NCBI GenBank assembly: GCA_963693085.1
Contig: OY856409.1
Location: 239,064,558-239,128,557 of the forward strand
DNA: 64,000 bases
Reading direction: 5' to 3'
From: Alisma plantago-aquatica
Taxonomy: Eukaryota > Streptophyta > Magnoliopsida > Alismatales > Alismataceae
Part shown: positions 10,719 to 20,532 of the stretch, in pieces
How the letters are laid out: each line of letters begins with the position of its first letter
Numbering within the stretch: the stretch's first letter is position 1
Notes under the pieces: generated by a model
What the model was told of the DNA's origin: nothing
The model's database searches: none
The model's input: only the letters and a program-made list of their open reading frames with translations
Position numbers and translations under genes: made by a program

Positions 10719-11486
10719 CTTGACGGGTCGAGAAACACACTCCGAGGAGAGAGTGGTGCAAAGTACTTGACCATTCGTTCGGGAATGGCTGACGTTGCAA
10801 CACTCTCACGTTTCTCGTAGCTATATCCTCGAAAGAGGGATAGTCTATAAGGATACTAATCGATTTGGTAATTATCGCTCGCTTGTTAGTTTTCCGATGC
10901 ACGTTTCACGAGGTTGAGTAAGATTTTCTCTTCGGAGACTACATATCTTCATTGACACGTAGATACGTACCGAATGAGAGTTACTCAACCCGTGAAGGAT
11001 GTGTGCATTACTCTTGTCCTATAAGACATCGGTATTGTACAACATCCATGTTTCTTGCTTACAAGTCTTGCTATGTTTGGTACAAGTGCAATTCATGTGT
11101 AGTAGTGGTGAATACCCGCATCACCCCAGTGATCCATCATCATTTGCTAATCTTAGTTTTCAATCCTTAAACTAGTTTTTATTCTTGCCTTTACTTTTGC
11201 ATGTTTTAGGTTAAATAACTCAAATCAAACTTCTGGTCTTAGATGATTAACTTAGATTGATACGAAACAAGAAAAAGACACTCAGATTCTTAACGTTGTC
11301 CTTTGGGTTCGATCCTAAACCTGTACTATGATAAGGCTTCCACACTCTTGTGGGGTTGGAGCATTTATCTAGCACCAGTTGTAGGTAAACCTAGAGAGAA
11401 TATCAACTCCCTAGGGTTTTTGGTGCATATTAGGACTTCCATTGGAAGATTAATCTTTTGGTGTAAGTTCTAGCTCCATCACATAC

Positions 11487-11586
11487 ATACTTTAGACTAA
11501 ACCCTAATTGGCCAAGGCACACTTGGCCCATATACAAATATAGACTCAAATAACTTAATTAACTAAATAAGCCAAATTCTCTAACA
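11487..11586 (-). repeat. Proximal part of the 3' LTR of the minus-strand copia-like element
   Basis: Continues the LTR interrupted at 830 and ends CTCTAACA at 11586. It retains about 46 bp (a GGCCAAGGCACACTTGGCC-containing segment) that is deleted in the partner LTR at 14203-14334. Confidence 0.85.
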
Positions 11587-11917
11587 ATCCCGCTCACGTT
11601 GAAGCTTGGGAGAATCCCAAGTCAGCTTGCAAATAGAAAGACTAAAAGAGAATAAATAAGCAACAAAAGGTAAACCAAGCCCTTTAAGTATTTCTCCCCC
11701 TCAATATTACAACAAAACACTCATCACTCAAACATTCCCCCTCAAGTAGATTATTCAAAGCAAGTATGCAAGCATTTCGAATCTAAAGCATGTCGCAGGT
11801 GCAGGTTGCAAACAAGTAGTAGAAGCTTCTCGATCAAAAGATGTGGCATGTGGAGTAGTAGTAAATAACATCAAGAAGGCGTCAAAGTCTTCATCATAGT
11901 CTCTATTGTCGCAGTAT

Positions 11918-12031
11918 AGAGTGTTGGATTATTGTCCCAAAGAGTGCTGGGTCACAATCCTGGAGAGTGCTGGGTCACAGTCCCAGAGAGTGCTGGGTCA
12001 TGTTCCAGAGAGTGTTGGGTCACAGTCGTAG
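11918..12031. repeat. Tandem repeat, five units of about 23 bp
   Basis: AGAGTGCTGGGTCACAGTCC-like units start at 11918, 11941, 11964, 11987 and 12009, with 22-23-bp spacing and a few substitutions. They lie inside the minus-strand element. Confidence 0.85.
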
Positions 12032-12938
12032 AGAGTCAACATGCGCAAGGAATGGACCATATCAACGTGCAAATAAAGCATTAACAAAAAGTAGAAAGTA
12101 GAAAGTAGAGATGACGTAGCGGGATAGAAGACTATCAACTTAAATAAGCAAGCAACATACACGAAGCTCCAGAGAGTAAGCTCTCCAAGAAGCATATAGC
12201 AGTGAAAGACTTTCAGATGCACATATTAATAGTAAAAAGTCCACATGCTCTTGAAGAAGTGCATAAAGATCCAAAATATTTATAGAGCACCAAGAAGATT
12301 CTCATAGATAGAAGCATAATTAAATGTCCTCTCTTCATCTCATCTATTTCTCCCCCTCACACCAAGCATGCAGTTGAATAGTGGTTGGGGTGGACAATCT
12401 AAAAGAACTACTTTGAAGAAATAGGCTGTAGCACTGCGCGGGGGGGGGCAATTAAGGGGTTCCAATGTCCTCAGTGGGTGGGAATCGAGGGGAGGTCGCC
12501 CCTTGTGGGGGTTCGAGGGTAGATCCCCCCAAAAAAGGTTTATGATATTTTTCAGAGAAAAATCAAACAAAAATCTTTCATATCAACCATTGAGTGGAAA
12601 ACTAAACAAAGATATAACGTCATGCAGAAGCCTTGCGCCATATAATAATCTCCTTGTAACTGCACCAAAAAATAAATTGTTGCATGTAATTAGTAGTAGA
12701 AGTCCACTTGTGAAGAAAGAACCCATAGAGTCAGTTGAGAACACTGCTCCACTAGATCTTTTTAAATAAACACGTCCTCTCTAAAGCAGTCAAACGATAT
12801 TAGGTAACAAGACATTTTTACTGTGAGCATAGAGACCAACAAGTAATAATACAACATGAGTGAGGTGGCTAGAAGATCTCGTTGACTAGAGCACGGCGAA
12901 ATCAACAATGGATGGATTTAGAAGGCTCCCCCCTTTGA

Positions 12939-13375
12939 TTAAACAATAGCATGGGACCCGCAAATGCCACTCGGTGCAACGAGCAATGTGGGGATCACAA
13001 CGGGAGCATCATGCAAGGGTTGAGGGATTAATGACTGTTGGCAGGAGTGATGGTTTACGACAGGTAAGCTGGGGGTTAGGAGGGAAGAATGTCTTGCTGG
13101 GGGCGGTGTTCCAGATTGCATGGTTGACAATCTCGCGGACAGTCCGCGCCCTCGGACCCTTGCGGAAGAAGTCGAAGGTCTCTATCTCGCGAAACATTAG
13201 AGGCATGTCCACAACCTCCTTCCAGGAGTGGCACTCACAGGGAACCATGTGGAGCTGCTCGTCAAGGGGGATCTTAACGAAGATGAGGCACATAAGCTCT
13301 GAGCAGAGTCTGGTCCCATTGAGCGTGGCAGGTCCTGGATGGTGTTACCCAGTGTTTCTTCGCGAGCGGTGGTGA
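12939..13375 (-). other. GC-rich coding-like block of unknown origin inside the element
   Basis: On the minus strand an open frame of 94 codons (13293 to 13009) extends upstream in the same frame for some codons. It has balanced composition with DEQLHMVPCECHSW and FREIETFDFFRK-like stretches. It is markedly more GC-rich than the flanks. I recognise no retrotransposon domain in it. It may be a captured host exon, or part of a divergent gag. Function unknown. Confidence 0.3.
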
Positions 13376-13551
13376 GATCAATCCGTTGGTGGTTTATGAT
13401 AGGAGGTGGGGTAGAAGGACAACGAGTTTGGGAAGGGTTATGATGTGTGCAACAGAGTTTACGACCACAAGGGAATTTTGATGGAAGGTTTGTGGAAATA
13501 GAGATGACGATGTAAGTGTTTTAGTAAAGGGGTTAACAAATGGCCTGCGGG

Positions 13552-14095
13552 CATAGTCACAATATACTCCGACTTTTCGAAAAAGTCGCGTTTAAAACAC
13601 GATTTTTTCCCTAGACGTATCAAACAGACGAATAATTCCCAATTTGAGCATAGTCACAATATATTACGTTTTGTTCCCGTATTATTCACGAATTTGACAT
13701 TTTCTTCCCGTTTTCTACTTTTTAATGTACTTTCTCATTTTATACTATTTAAGACTAACTTGATTTGAGTGTGTGTTTGTATATGTAAATACACACACAC
13801 ATATATATGTATGTATCATGTATGTATGTATGTATGTGTTATATATGTTGCAATAGATGTATAGATATGTACTTATATATCGTGCATTATATGTATTGTG
13901 TTATATATATGTGCAATACACACACACACACACACATATATGAATCCTCCGATCTTTTGCCGAATTTTTCCCGAATCGTTGACCGTATTTTTACCGTACG
14001 TTGACCGCTTTTTACCCGAAATTCCCGCATAATTCCCGAATCCCAAATTTTTCAGCTCGACCGAACGTATCCCGAATACCGAATTTGTGACTATG
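13552..14095. mobile_element. hAT-like MITE, 544 bp, TSD CCTGCGGG
   Basis: Terminal inverted repeats CATAGTCACAA / TTGTGACTATG are flanked by perfect 8-bp duplications CCTGCGGG (13544-13551 and 14096-14103), the hAT TSD length. A second GCATAGTCACAATATATT word occurs at 13649. The centre has (TATG)n and (CA)n microsatellites at about 13770-13945. There is no coding capacity. Confidence 0.8.
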
Positions 14096-14190
14096 CCTGC
14101 GGGCGACACATCAAGAACGGGTGGCTTCCCGCAGACTAGGAGTCTCTCTTCTTTTTTCTTTTTGTTTGACGACCATGGTTTAGGATCTCT

Positions 14191-14202
14191 GCTTTGATAC
14201 CA
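14191..14202 (-). promoter_or_regulatory. Primer-binding site (minus strand), tRNA-Met type
   Basis: The complement reads TGGTATCAAAGC and abuts the 5' LTR end at 14203. It differs by one base from the usual TGGTATCAGAGC. Confidence 0.8.
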
Positions 14203-14334
14203 TGTTCTAGAGTAAAAGAAGGTTGTGCAATATATTTGATAAGAGAAACCCCCTCCTATAAATAGAAGGGGGGAAGCGTACATACTTTAGACTACACTCA
14301 AATAACTTAATTAAGTTAACCAAACTCTCTAACA
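14203..14334 (-). repeat. 5' LTR of the minus-strand copia-like element
   Basis: 132 bp with ends TGTTCTAG...CTCTAACA on the + strand. It pairs with 753-830 plus 11487-11586. TSD CAAAC follows at 14335-14339. Confidence 0.85.
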
Positions 14335-14339
14335 CAAAC

Positions 14340-15160
14340 ATTTGGGAAAATTATAGTATTTTCTTAGTATTGAGGTGGCTAGACAAAACTACTCATTCCA
14401 ACAGAATGACACTATGCTATTTATCTATTATAAGTGACATGCAGCTCAAGGAAAGACTAATCACTACTACACTTGATCCTAGCATTGGTTAATATGATGA
14501 TAGAATTCATCCTTTTCTGAAACTATATATATAGACGCCTTGTAGCAAGTTAATTTATCTCATTTTTTAGTAGGCCTCACATTATTAACATCGCTACAAT
14601 AGGTTTGCTAGATAGATACCTTGACAAACCAAATCTCTGTCATTGGATGCTATCAATCATATTCCTCGATATCTTAAGAAGATACTGTATATGGGTGATT
14701 GTAAAAGAAAAGAGGTCACCTTGAATCTTTAGATTTTCCACTTGTGATTGCTTTGGTAGCAATATAAATGAGAAATTCTCATTTGGCTACTGTACCTTCA
14801 ACATGTTGAAAAAAATGTGGTTACTAAATCCAAAGCAAAAGTCGAGTATGTAGGACTCATACTACATGTAAACTCCTTTGGTTTAAGGGTTCCCGATAGA
14901 TCTTGGCATCTAGGTCTCAAAATTCATAGTTTCATACCAATGTCCTTTGAATTATGTTCATTGCAAACATTCCCATCTTTTATGAAAGAAAAGCATGTTG
15001 ACGTTGTTTGCCACTTTATGTTGGAAGGCTATTCTCAATGGATGGATTTCTAAGAAATCCAATATGCGGATACTTCACTAAACCTTTGGCAAGAAAAACC
15101 TTCTACCATCTTCTAGCAAGCTGGGCAGTAGTGATATCGATGTTTCAGTTCAAGGGCAAG
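14340..15160 (+). pseudogene. Decayed Ty1/copia RNase H / pol terminus, right half
   Basis: Continues the fragment at 340-752. With frame changes it shows RYLDKPN.CHW, an ILRYLKK-like block, GYCTF, KNVVTKSKAKVEY (RNase H KQ.VVA.S..EAEY site) and IC.YFTKPLARKTFYHLL, the copia terminal FTKPL motif. Stops and shifts abound. A GGGCAAG polypurine remnant precedes a probable LTR start at 15161. Confidence 0.75.
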
Positions 15161-15315
15161 TGCTTCAATGTTTCATGTATTTGTAACTTATGCCTCCTTG
15201 TATCTTTAGTCTCACACCATCACCATGTACTCGGGTTTCGCATGCTTGCCCAAACCCTTATAAACAAGCAGTATCTATTGAAATACAAAACACACTGAGA
15301 GTTTGACTCTCAACA
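15161..15315 (+). repeat. Probable 3' LTR remnant of the decayed copia element
   Basis: Starts TGCTTCAATG after a GGGCAAG tract and ends CTCAACA, about 155 bp, the expected position for the 3' LTR. No partner LTR is seen in the window, so the limits are inferred. Confidence 0.4.
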
Positions 15316-16126
15316 ATAGTTCATTTCTCAACAGTCTCCTTACTAGGAAACTAGCCCCCACACTGCGACTCATGAGCTTGATACCTATATAGTTTGTGCA
15401 GTTTTGATTAATTTGTTGTTATAAAAACTCAAGAATATTAGATAATTTGGTTGATTGGGTTTTATTGTATTTGGTCCTAAGGGTTTCTAGCTCATTAGAG
15501 TCCTGAGTCCAATTCTCGTTGTGTCTCCCTCTGCCATATATAGGAAGTAAGGTTTTGCCTAATCAAATCATCTCAGCTTTAGGTTTCCCACATTTGAAAT
15601 TGAGAACTATGGTACAACTTCTCCTCTCATTAGACATCTTCCCTACTCCCACAATCCTATCAAAGAGTTTCAATTAGTAACTCCTTTCTTTCCTTACTCC
15701 TCATATTTTCGGTGATACCATCTCGCCCAAACACCTACGGCTTCCAAAGAATTCTTAACCACTGATGTGTTACTCGCCGTGCATAGGCGATATCTCTTTA
15801 TGACATTAAAGTTCCCAACATAAGTTAACATATCGCTGTTAAAAGTTTTGCGAGAGTAGTTTATCCTTATATTTTTTAATCCTTATCAATTGAATTCTCT
15901 ACTATCTTCATCCTTTGATGCATATTACTTGGGATGCATTTCTTTCTCTTGTACACACCATCTTATATATACACACTCTTAGTTTATAACAAGGATTTTG
16001 TAGGCAAAATTATGGTTAAACACACTTTAATTACATAAAAATGTTAGATTTTCACAGTAAATTTAGGTAATTGACGCATGATCACGTTGCTCATAACTAA
16101 AGCACTGTTCATTGTTCGAACAGATG
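15316..16126. other. No gene; possible decayed LTR remnant
   Basis: 15430-15590 has the composition of a short copia LTR end (CCATATATAGGAAG box, then pyrimidine-rich sequence), but no paired terminus or primer-binding site. The rest shows nothing recognisable. Confidence 0.4.
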
Positions 16127-16131
16127 GATTG
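16127..16131. repeat. Target-site duplication GATTG (left copy)
   Basis: GATTG is repeated exactly at 19208-19212 after the right LTR. Confidence 0.9.
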
Positions 16132-16318
16132 CGTTAGAATATAGCCTATTTAGCTACTAGGTTATTAGTCTATAGTCTACATGGACCTGTTGCCCATGGC
16201 CCATTAGGGTTGAGTCGCTTCCTTTGTGCTTCCTTGTAATAGCCTCCTTTCCTATATATAGGACAGGGGTGTACATATCAATACAACAACACAACATTAT
16301 CGTATACACTTCTTCACA
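16132..16318 (+). repeat. 5' LTR (187 bp)
   Basis: Contains a CCTATATATAGGA promoter-like box at about 16251 and ends TCTTCACA. It pairs with 19022-19207. Confidence 0.9.
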
Positions 16319-16330
16319 TGGTATCAGAGC
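16319..16330 (+). promoter_or_regulatory. Primer-binding site, tRNA-Met type
   Basis: TGGTATCAGAGC immediately after the LTR, the usual copia primer site. Confidence 0.92.
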
Positions 16331-17029
16331 AATAGCCCTGAGGAGAGAACCCTAGCCGACGTCCCTCCTTCCCTCCTCTCTCTCTCTGCCGCCCGATCCA
16401 ACCCTAGCAGCCACCGCCCCTTCTCTCCTAGAGAGAGCAACCAGTTGACAACCCGCCTGCGGACGGCTGCCACATCCTTCCATGGCTTAGGCCGGCCACC
16501 CGCTAGGCACATCCCGGCCTCCATGGTCGCATCTTCTTCCCCTTTCACATAGATTTTATCTATGATCCAACGCCATCCTTCCCGTCAATCTCTATCCAGT
16601 CCAAGTCTCTAGACGACACTATTTCCCGTCCGGATCTATTAGTCAGTCGTCATATTCCCCAAGATATGTTCATCAAGCAGCTCCAGCCGTAGCCATTGAA
16701 GCAGCCACGCCAAAGTAGATCCGCCTTCCGCTCCAGCAACCGCCGCCATCGTCTTCACCGCCTCGTTGCCCTGCCGTCTCCGTGTCAAGCCGCTATGTCA
16801 TCCATGATCTCCGCGTTTCCATCACCACTGCTACACCACCTCTCCGGACCCTGGACGATGCTAATTCCCGTCCAGATCCGACCGTGGTCAAGTAAGGAAT
16901 CATCACTGTTCATGATCAAAGGAGTACAAAAGACGACGCTGATTCCCGTCGACCCATGGTGCTAATTCCCGAGGTACTTGTCTCCTTGACGGCGCAAATT
17001 TCCGTCGAGATCTCGTGCATCAGCCGCTG

Positions 17030-17481
17030 CCGACACGGCGTGTAGTCCAAACAATGCAGCGTGTCGTGCTCCAGAAATCACCTTGACGACGCGGAGTTTC
17101 ATCTAGAACGCAAAAGACACGACGTGTCGCTCAAAACACACGACGTGTTTGATTCCAGAACTCGTCCTGACGGCGCAGATCGCAACATACACAACGTGTC
17201 TTCCTCGAACACTGCGTGTCGGCGGACAACAGAGTTACACCTTTGACATTAGACACGACGTGCCCACTTGGAACACGGCATGTCCACTTGGAACACGACG
17301 TGTCGACAGAGATCCAGTTCACGCCTCAGACATCCGACACGGCATGTCGCATTTTCACACGACGTGTTGCAAGGAGTCAGTCAGTTTTCAGCGAAGGAGC
17401 TACACGACGTGTCATCAGGAGTCTGTCTCTCACCCCCGATAATCTACAAAACATGTCAAATCATAGACATGACGTGTCCGA
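17030..17481. repeat. Array of about a dozen ACACGACGTGT palindromic words
   Basis: Exact or one- to two-base variants of (G)ACACGACGTGT(C), including ACACGGCGTGT, ACACGGCATGT and ACATGACGTGT, occur at irregular 15-60-bp spacing across 450 bp. The core ACGT is palindromic and matches the shape of bZIP-type G-box/C-box sites (established family knowledge). Binding here is inference. Confidence 0.85.
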
Positions 17482-17990
17482 AGCAGTCGGAACACTTCCA
17501 GTTCCACTTTGACGTCCTCCAAAGGTCTATCTCTCCTGCAATACTTGATGATAATCGGATCCTGCTATTGTTTTTTGATCTAGCAAATCTTTTTGTGGGG
17601 GCTCCACCTCCACACCCCCACATTTTTCACCCTAAGGGCCGGACAAATGTCCTTTTCGGGTCAAGAAAAGATCTATTTATTTTCTCTATTCGGATATTGA
17701 TCGAGTTGTTTTTACATATTGATTCTGGTTATCGATTTTCATGCCGAGAAACCATTTCAGCAGTGCCACTTCCTCCCCTACCGAGCAAAATTCCGGTAGT
17801 GTATCTCCTCTTTCTACCATACTTCCATTCCGGTAGTCTTCTTTTTGTTCTTCTCTCCATACTACATCTCTCATTTGACCTTTTCCCTTTCCCACCCTTC
17901 CATCCATCATGTGTCCGTCTTTCCACGTGCAGGGGGGTCATATTTCCCTTTTTCTACACTATCTACTCACTCTCGTCGTATTTGGTGTGC

Positions 17991-18112
17991 GGGGGGGGGA
18001 TAGAGGAGAGAGAGAAAGAGATACAGAGGAGGGTATGAGGAGAACATGAGAGAGAGGATATGAGGAGAGAGAGAGGAGAGAGACATGATATGAGATAAGA
18101 AGATATATTCCA
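17991..18112. other. Polypurine (GA-rich) tract
   Basis: Some 120 bases of almost uninterrupted G/A, starting with a G run and followed by GAGAGAGG-type repeats. Confidence 0.7.
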
Positions 18113-19012
18113 GGCTATCTTTATGGAGCTTTATGTTCTTCAGCACATATGCGTTACTGATGTCCTTGTAGCGTGTCATTCCCACTTAGCATCACTTTAC
18201 ATTTCAGACAACATTGACAGCTCATAATTGTAACATTGACACCAAGACTTTCGCGTTGGTACCACATTATACGTCAGGACAAGAGCTTGCTGCGCATATT
18301 CCGGCCTCTAGTCCCTTTGGTGTTGATGACATTCCAGTTGATCTCCATGTTGCGTTGATGGTGATCCAGATGGTTGCTTTTTCATCTTCGAAGCTCGTCA
18401 TCTTCAAACCTGTGCCAATTTTGTATCTGCAAGGATTCATCCAGAGAGATCTTCACTGAGCTACTTCATCATGTCTTCTCTGAGTTGCATCTGTTGCTTC
18501 TATGTGTTGAGACGACACCTCAACACCTCATCCAACGTGTTCATGCCACATTATGCACGTCGGTGGTCATCTGCGCTAATTCCAGTTGGCTACACTTTTC
18601 AGACAATTCAGAGACATCTCCACTGCTACATCGACACTGTGCCTCCGTGTTCGTGCCGCGTTATGTACGTGTGATGTGTTGAGTGCGCTTATTCCACTCC
18701 ACATTCCTCTCCAGCGAAGATGGCGTAGTCGTGGTATTCATGATTGTCTGTTTCAGATGTTGTTTCAGATGTTCTTCATTCCAGATGCACTTCAAGAGAA
18801 AGACCTTCTTCAAAGCTCGAGCTTCTCCATCCTACAGAACACATCTCAAAGAGGCGTCGTCATATCTTTTTAGTTAGGAAGTATAGTTTAAGGGGGAGTA
18901 ACAATTTTCGTATGGGGAGTGACATCTATCTTTCATTTATCTTTTATTTCTTATCGTTCAATCGAGTCATGTAACTCCAAGCTTGGACATGCATTCACCC
19001 ATGCTCCAGCTT

Positions 19013-19021
19013 GAGGGGGAG
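19013..19021 (+). promoter_or_regulatory. Polypurine tract
   Basis: GAGGGGGAG directly precedes the right LTR. Confidence 0.9.
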
Positions 19022-19207
19022 TGTTAGAATATAGCCTATTTAGTTAATATGTTATTAGTCTATTGTCTACATGGGTTTGTTGCCCATGGCCCATTAGGGT
19101 TGAGTCGCTTCCTTTGTGCTTCCTTGTAATACCTCCTTTCCTATATATAGGACATGGGTGTACATATCAATACAACAACACAACATTATCGTATACACTT
19201 CTTCACA
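19022..19207 (+). repeat. 3' LTR (186 bp)
   Basis: TGTTAGAATATAG...CTTCACA, followed by TSD GATTG at 19208-19212. Confidence 0.9.
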
Positions 19208-19212
19208 GATTG

Positions 19213-20448
19213 AAAATGTTACAATTAGTGATTAATAGTTATCCATACACATGGATCGAAAATGTTACATTTGAGTTGATTATACCTGTTAATAATTTAT
19301 AATTAAAGTCATCAAGTTACTAAACAATTCACATAGTTAATGATATCAATTCAAATATCAAAAAGTAATGCCATATATCTTATGTTAACTATAAAGTTTT
19401 GAGTTATATAGGTGGTGGGACAGTGAGTGTTAATGAGGTTAATACTCCCAACAAATCTGATATGTGCTACTATTTCTTGTGTGGTCTAATTTAGAATAAA
19501 ACAATTTATTGAACACTGTTTATATTATACCATGAGACTAGAGATATAGTTTTGCACTTGTATTTTTTATAATGATACAAAAGGAATCCTATAAGCTTCT
19601 TGTAAACATAGTTTCCCTCTACAAAATTTATATCTTTAATATTATTATTTAACTCAATAGCTCCTCTATTCATGAATGCATTTGTTTATTTATTGTATAT
19701 AGATAACTATATTAAAACAATAGCTGTAAAAAGATCAGGTCTGCACCTATTATGTATTGAAAAGAATTTATTTTACGCATACCCTTAAATCCTTAAACTT
19801 ATGAAACCTCTTTCTGAATTTATTCCTAAAGTTAGTCTGGACTATGTGTATGGAACAACAAAGTGCTGTAAAGCTAGGTTATCATATATCGTTTGCTGTC
19901 GTTTAAGAAAAGAGATCACACCACACCCAGCTCTTTACAATCTCATACCCCCAAAATGTCTTGTCCTGGTGGTTTTCTACACCTATTATCTAAAATGTGA
20001 AATTTTCTGTGCCAATTAATATGAAACATCCATTATCATGGCAGACAGGAAGATGACACAGATTTTGTGTACCAAAAAGAGATAGCATAGCTGTATGGTG
20101 CAAGAAAAAGTCTCCTTGACAAATAAAGCACATTGTACACCCCCATACCTTAGGGCTTGTAAAACACAATTCATGGGGGAGAACTGAGACCAAAAGTTGC
20201 TATTCGTCTCGTTACCTGAATTATGGCTAGTTACTGGTTGCTGGTATATCATTACAGGTATCCTACCGTTTGATGGGTGCAGGTTACCCCGAACGTACAC
20301 ATGACGGAGACCACCACGGTCTAAACGATCGGCATGGCAGTTATTTCTATACAAGTTTTGCTGTTTCAAGCTGTTCTTTCTTCTTAGGGCATTTTATCCC
20401 CGTACCTTAGGGCTGTTCTTACTGCTATTTGTTTGCTGTTTCCTGTAG
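19213..20448. other. AT-rich, presumed intron of the PMT28-like gene; no feature seen
   Basis: No exon of the methyltransferase (for example the LDVGCG-type SAM motif) or transposon termini can be read. It ends in a pyrimidine-rich tract and TCCTGTAG acceptor at 20447-20448. Confidence 0.5.
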
Positions 20449-20532
20449 GTGGAAGATTATTGATAGAGATGAATAGAATTCTAAGGCCGGGAGGTTATTT
20501 TATTTTATCTCTTAGACATGGAGACGCTGAAG
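20449..20532 (+). CDS. PMT28: PMT28-like exon A
   Basis: Acceptor TCCTGTAG precedes it, and donor G|GTGAAA follows. It encodes [20 protein letters not shown], the RPGGYF motif region of the first PMT half. It enters in phase with a codon split 1|2 and leaves one base (G) that joins GC of exon B to make Gly. Confidence 0.88.

Larger units (their letters stand above)
831..11481 (+). mobile_element. Athila-like (Ty3/gypsy-related) non-autonomous LTR retrotransposon with a gag-remnant ORF only
   Basis: Terminal repeats at 831-3940 and 8267-11481 begin TGATGAATC and end CTCCATCA, and a 5-bp TSD surrounds them. A primer-binding site of the tRNA-Asp type used by Athila elements follows the left LTR at 3946. 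The 4.3-kb interior has one long intact ORF (4146-6458) with a zinc knuckle, but no protease, reverse transcriptase, RNase H or integrase. It must therefore have moved with enzymes supplied in trans. By eye the LTRs differ at roughly thirty positions in 3.1 kb plus a repeat-number change, so the insertion is fairly recent. The layout resembles the terminal-repeat-with-GAG (TR-GAG) class of plant non-autonomous elements. Confidence 0.9.
8267..11481 (+). repeat. 3' LTR of the Athila-like element (3215 bp)
   Basis: Collinear with 831-3940. It is longer by 105 bp, almost exactly the four additional 26-bp units in the 8551-8732 array. It ends CTCCATCA, then TSD CATAC (11482-11486). Confidence 0.92.
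11587..13551 (-). other. Internal region of the minus-strand copia-like element (no intact coding)
   Basis: Next to the LTR, the minus strand reads a degraded copia pol terminus (TTTGCAAGCTGACTTGG-like) and a mutated polypurine tract (GTGAGCGGGA). Several TTGAGGGGGA-type polypurine words recur at about 11693, 11734 and 12353. The rest is AT-rich or tandemly repeated, except for the GC-rich block at 12939-13375. No gag, RT or integrase is readable. Confidence 0.6.
753..14334 (-). mobile_element. Minus-strand non-autonomous copia-like LTR element, interrupted by an Athila-like element
   Basis: On the minus strand the element reads 5' LTR (14334 to 14203), a tRNA-Met-type primer-binding site directly after it (TGGTATCAAAGC, complement of 14191-14202), a 2.6-kb internal region, and a 3' LTR split into 11586-11487 and 830-753. 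LTR ends are TGTTAGAG...CTACAACA or CTAGAACA. Both LTRs hold a TATA-like CTCCTATA(T/A)ATAG box. The TSD is CAAAC. The internal region shows only a trace of the copia pol terminus next to the 3' LTR, so it is non-autonomous or very decayed. It carries its own nested hAT-like MITE. Confidence 0.85.
16132..19207 (+). mobile_element. Non-autonomous copia-like LTR element, 3.1 kb, with ACACGACGTGT array
   Basis: LTRs at 16132-16318 and 19022-19207 are nearly identical. The first base of the left LTR is mutated to C. The tRNA-Met primer-binding site abuts the left LTR, a GAGGGGGAG polypurine tract abuts the right one, and the TSD is GATTG. The 2.7-kb interior contains no gag, protease, integrase, RT or RNase H in any frame, so it needs enzymes in trans. 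Features inside are a GC-rich leader, a dense ACACGACGTGT array (17030-17481) and a purine-rich tract (17991-18112). The long open frame at 17268-18038 arises largely across the array and shows no known domain. Confidence 0.9.

Noticed and set aside
13873..14283. 136-codon minus-strand frame
   Set aside because: It crosses the MITE border, primer-binding site and LTR, so it is not a gene.
17268..18038. 256-codon open frame in the non-autonomous copia-like element
   Set aside because: No domain is recognisable and composition is biased by the ACACGACGTGT array and pyrimidine/purine tracts. Probably open by chance.
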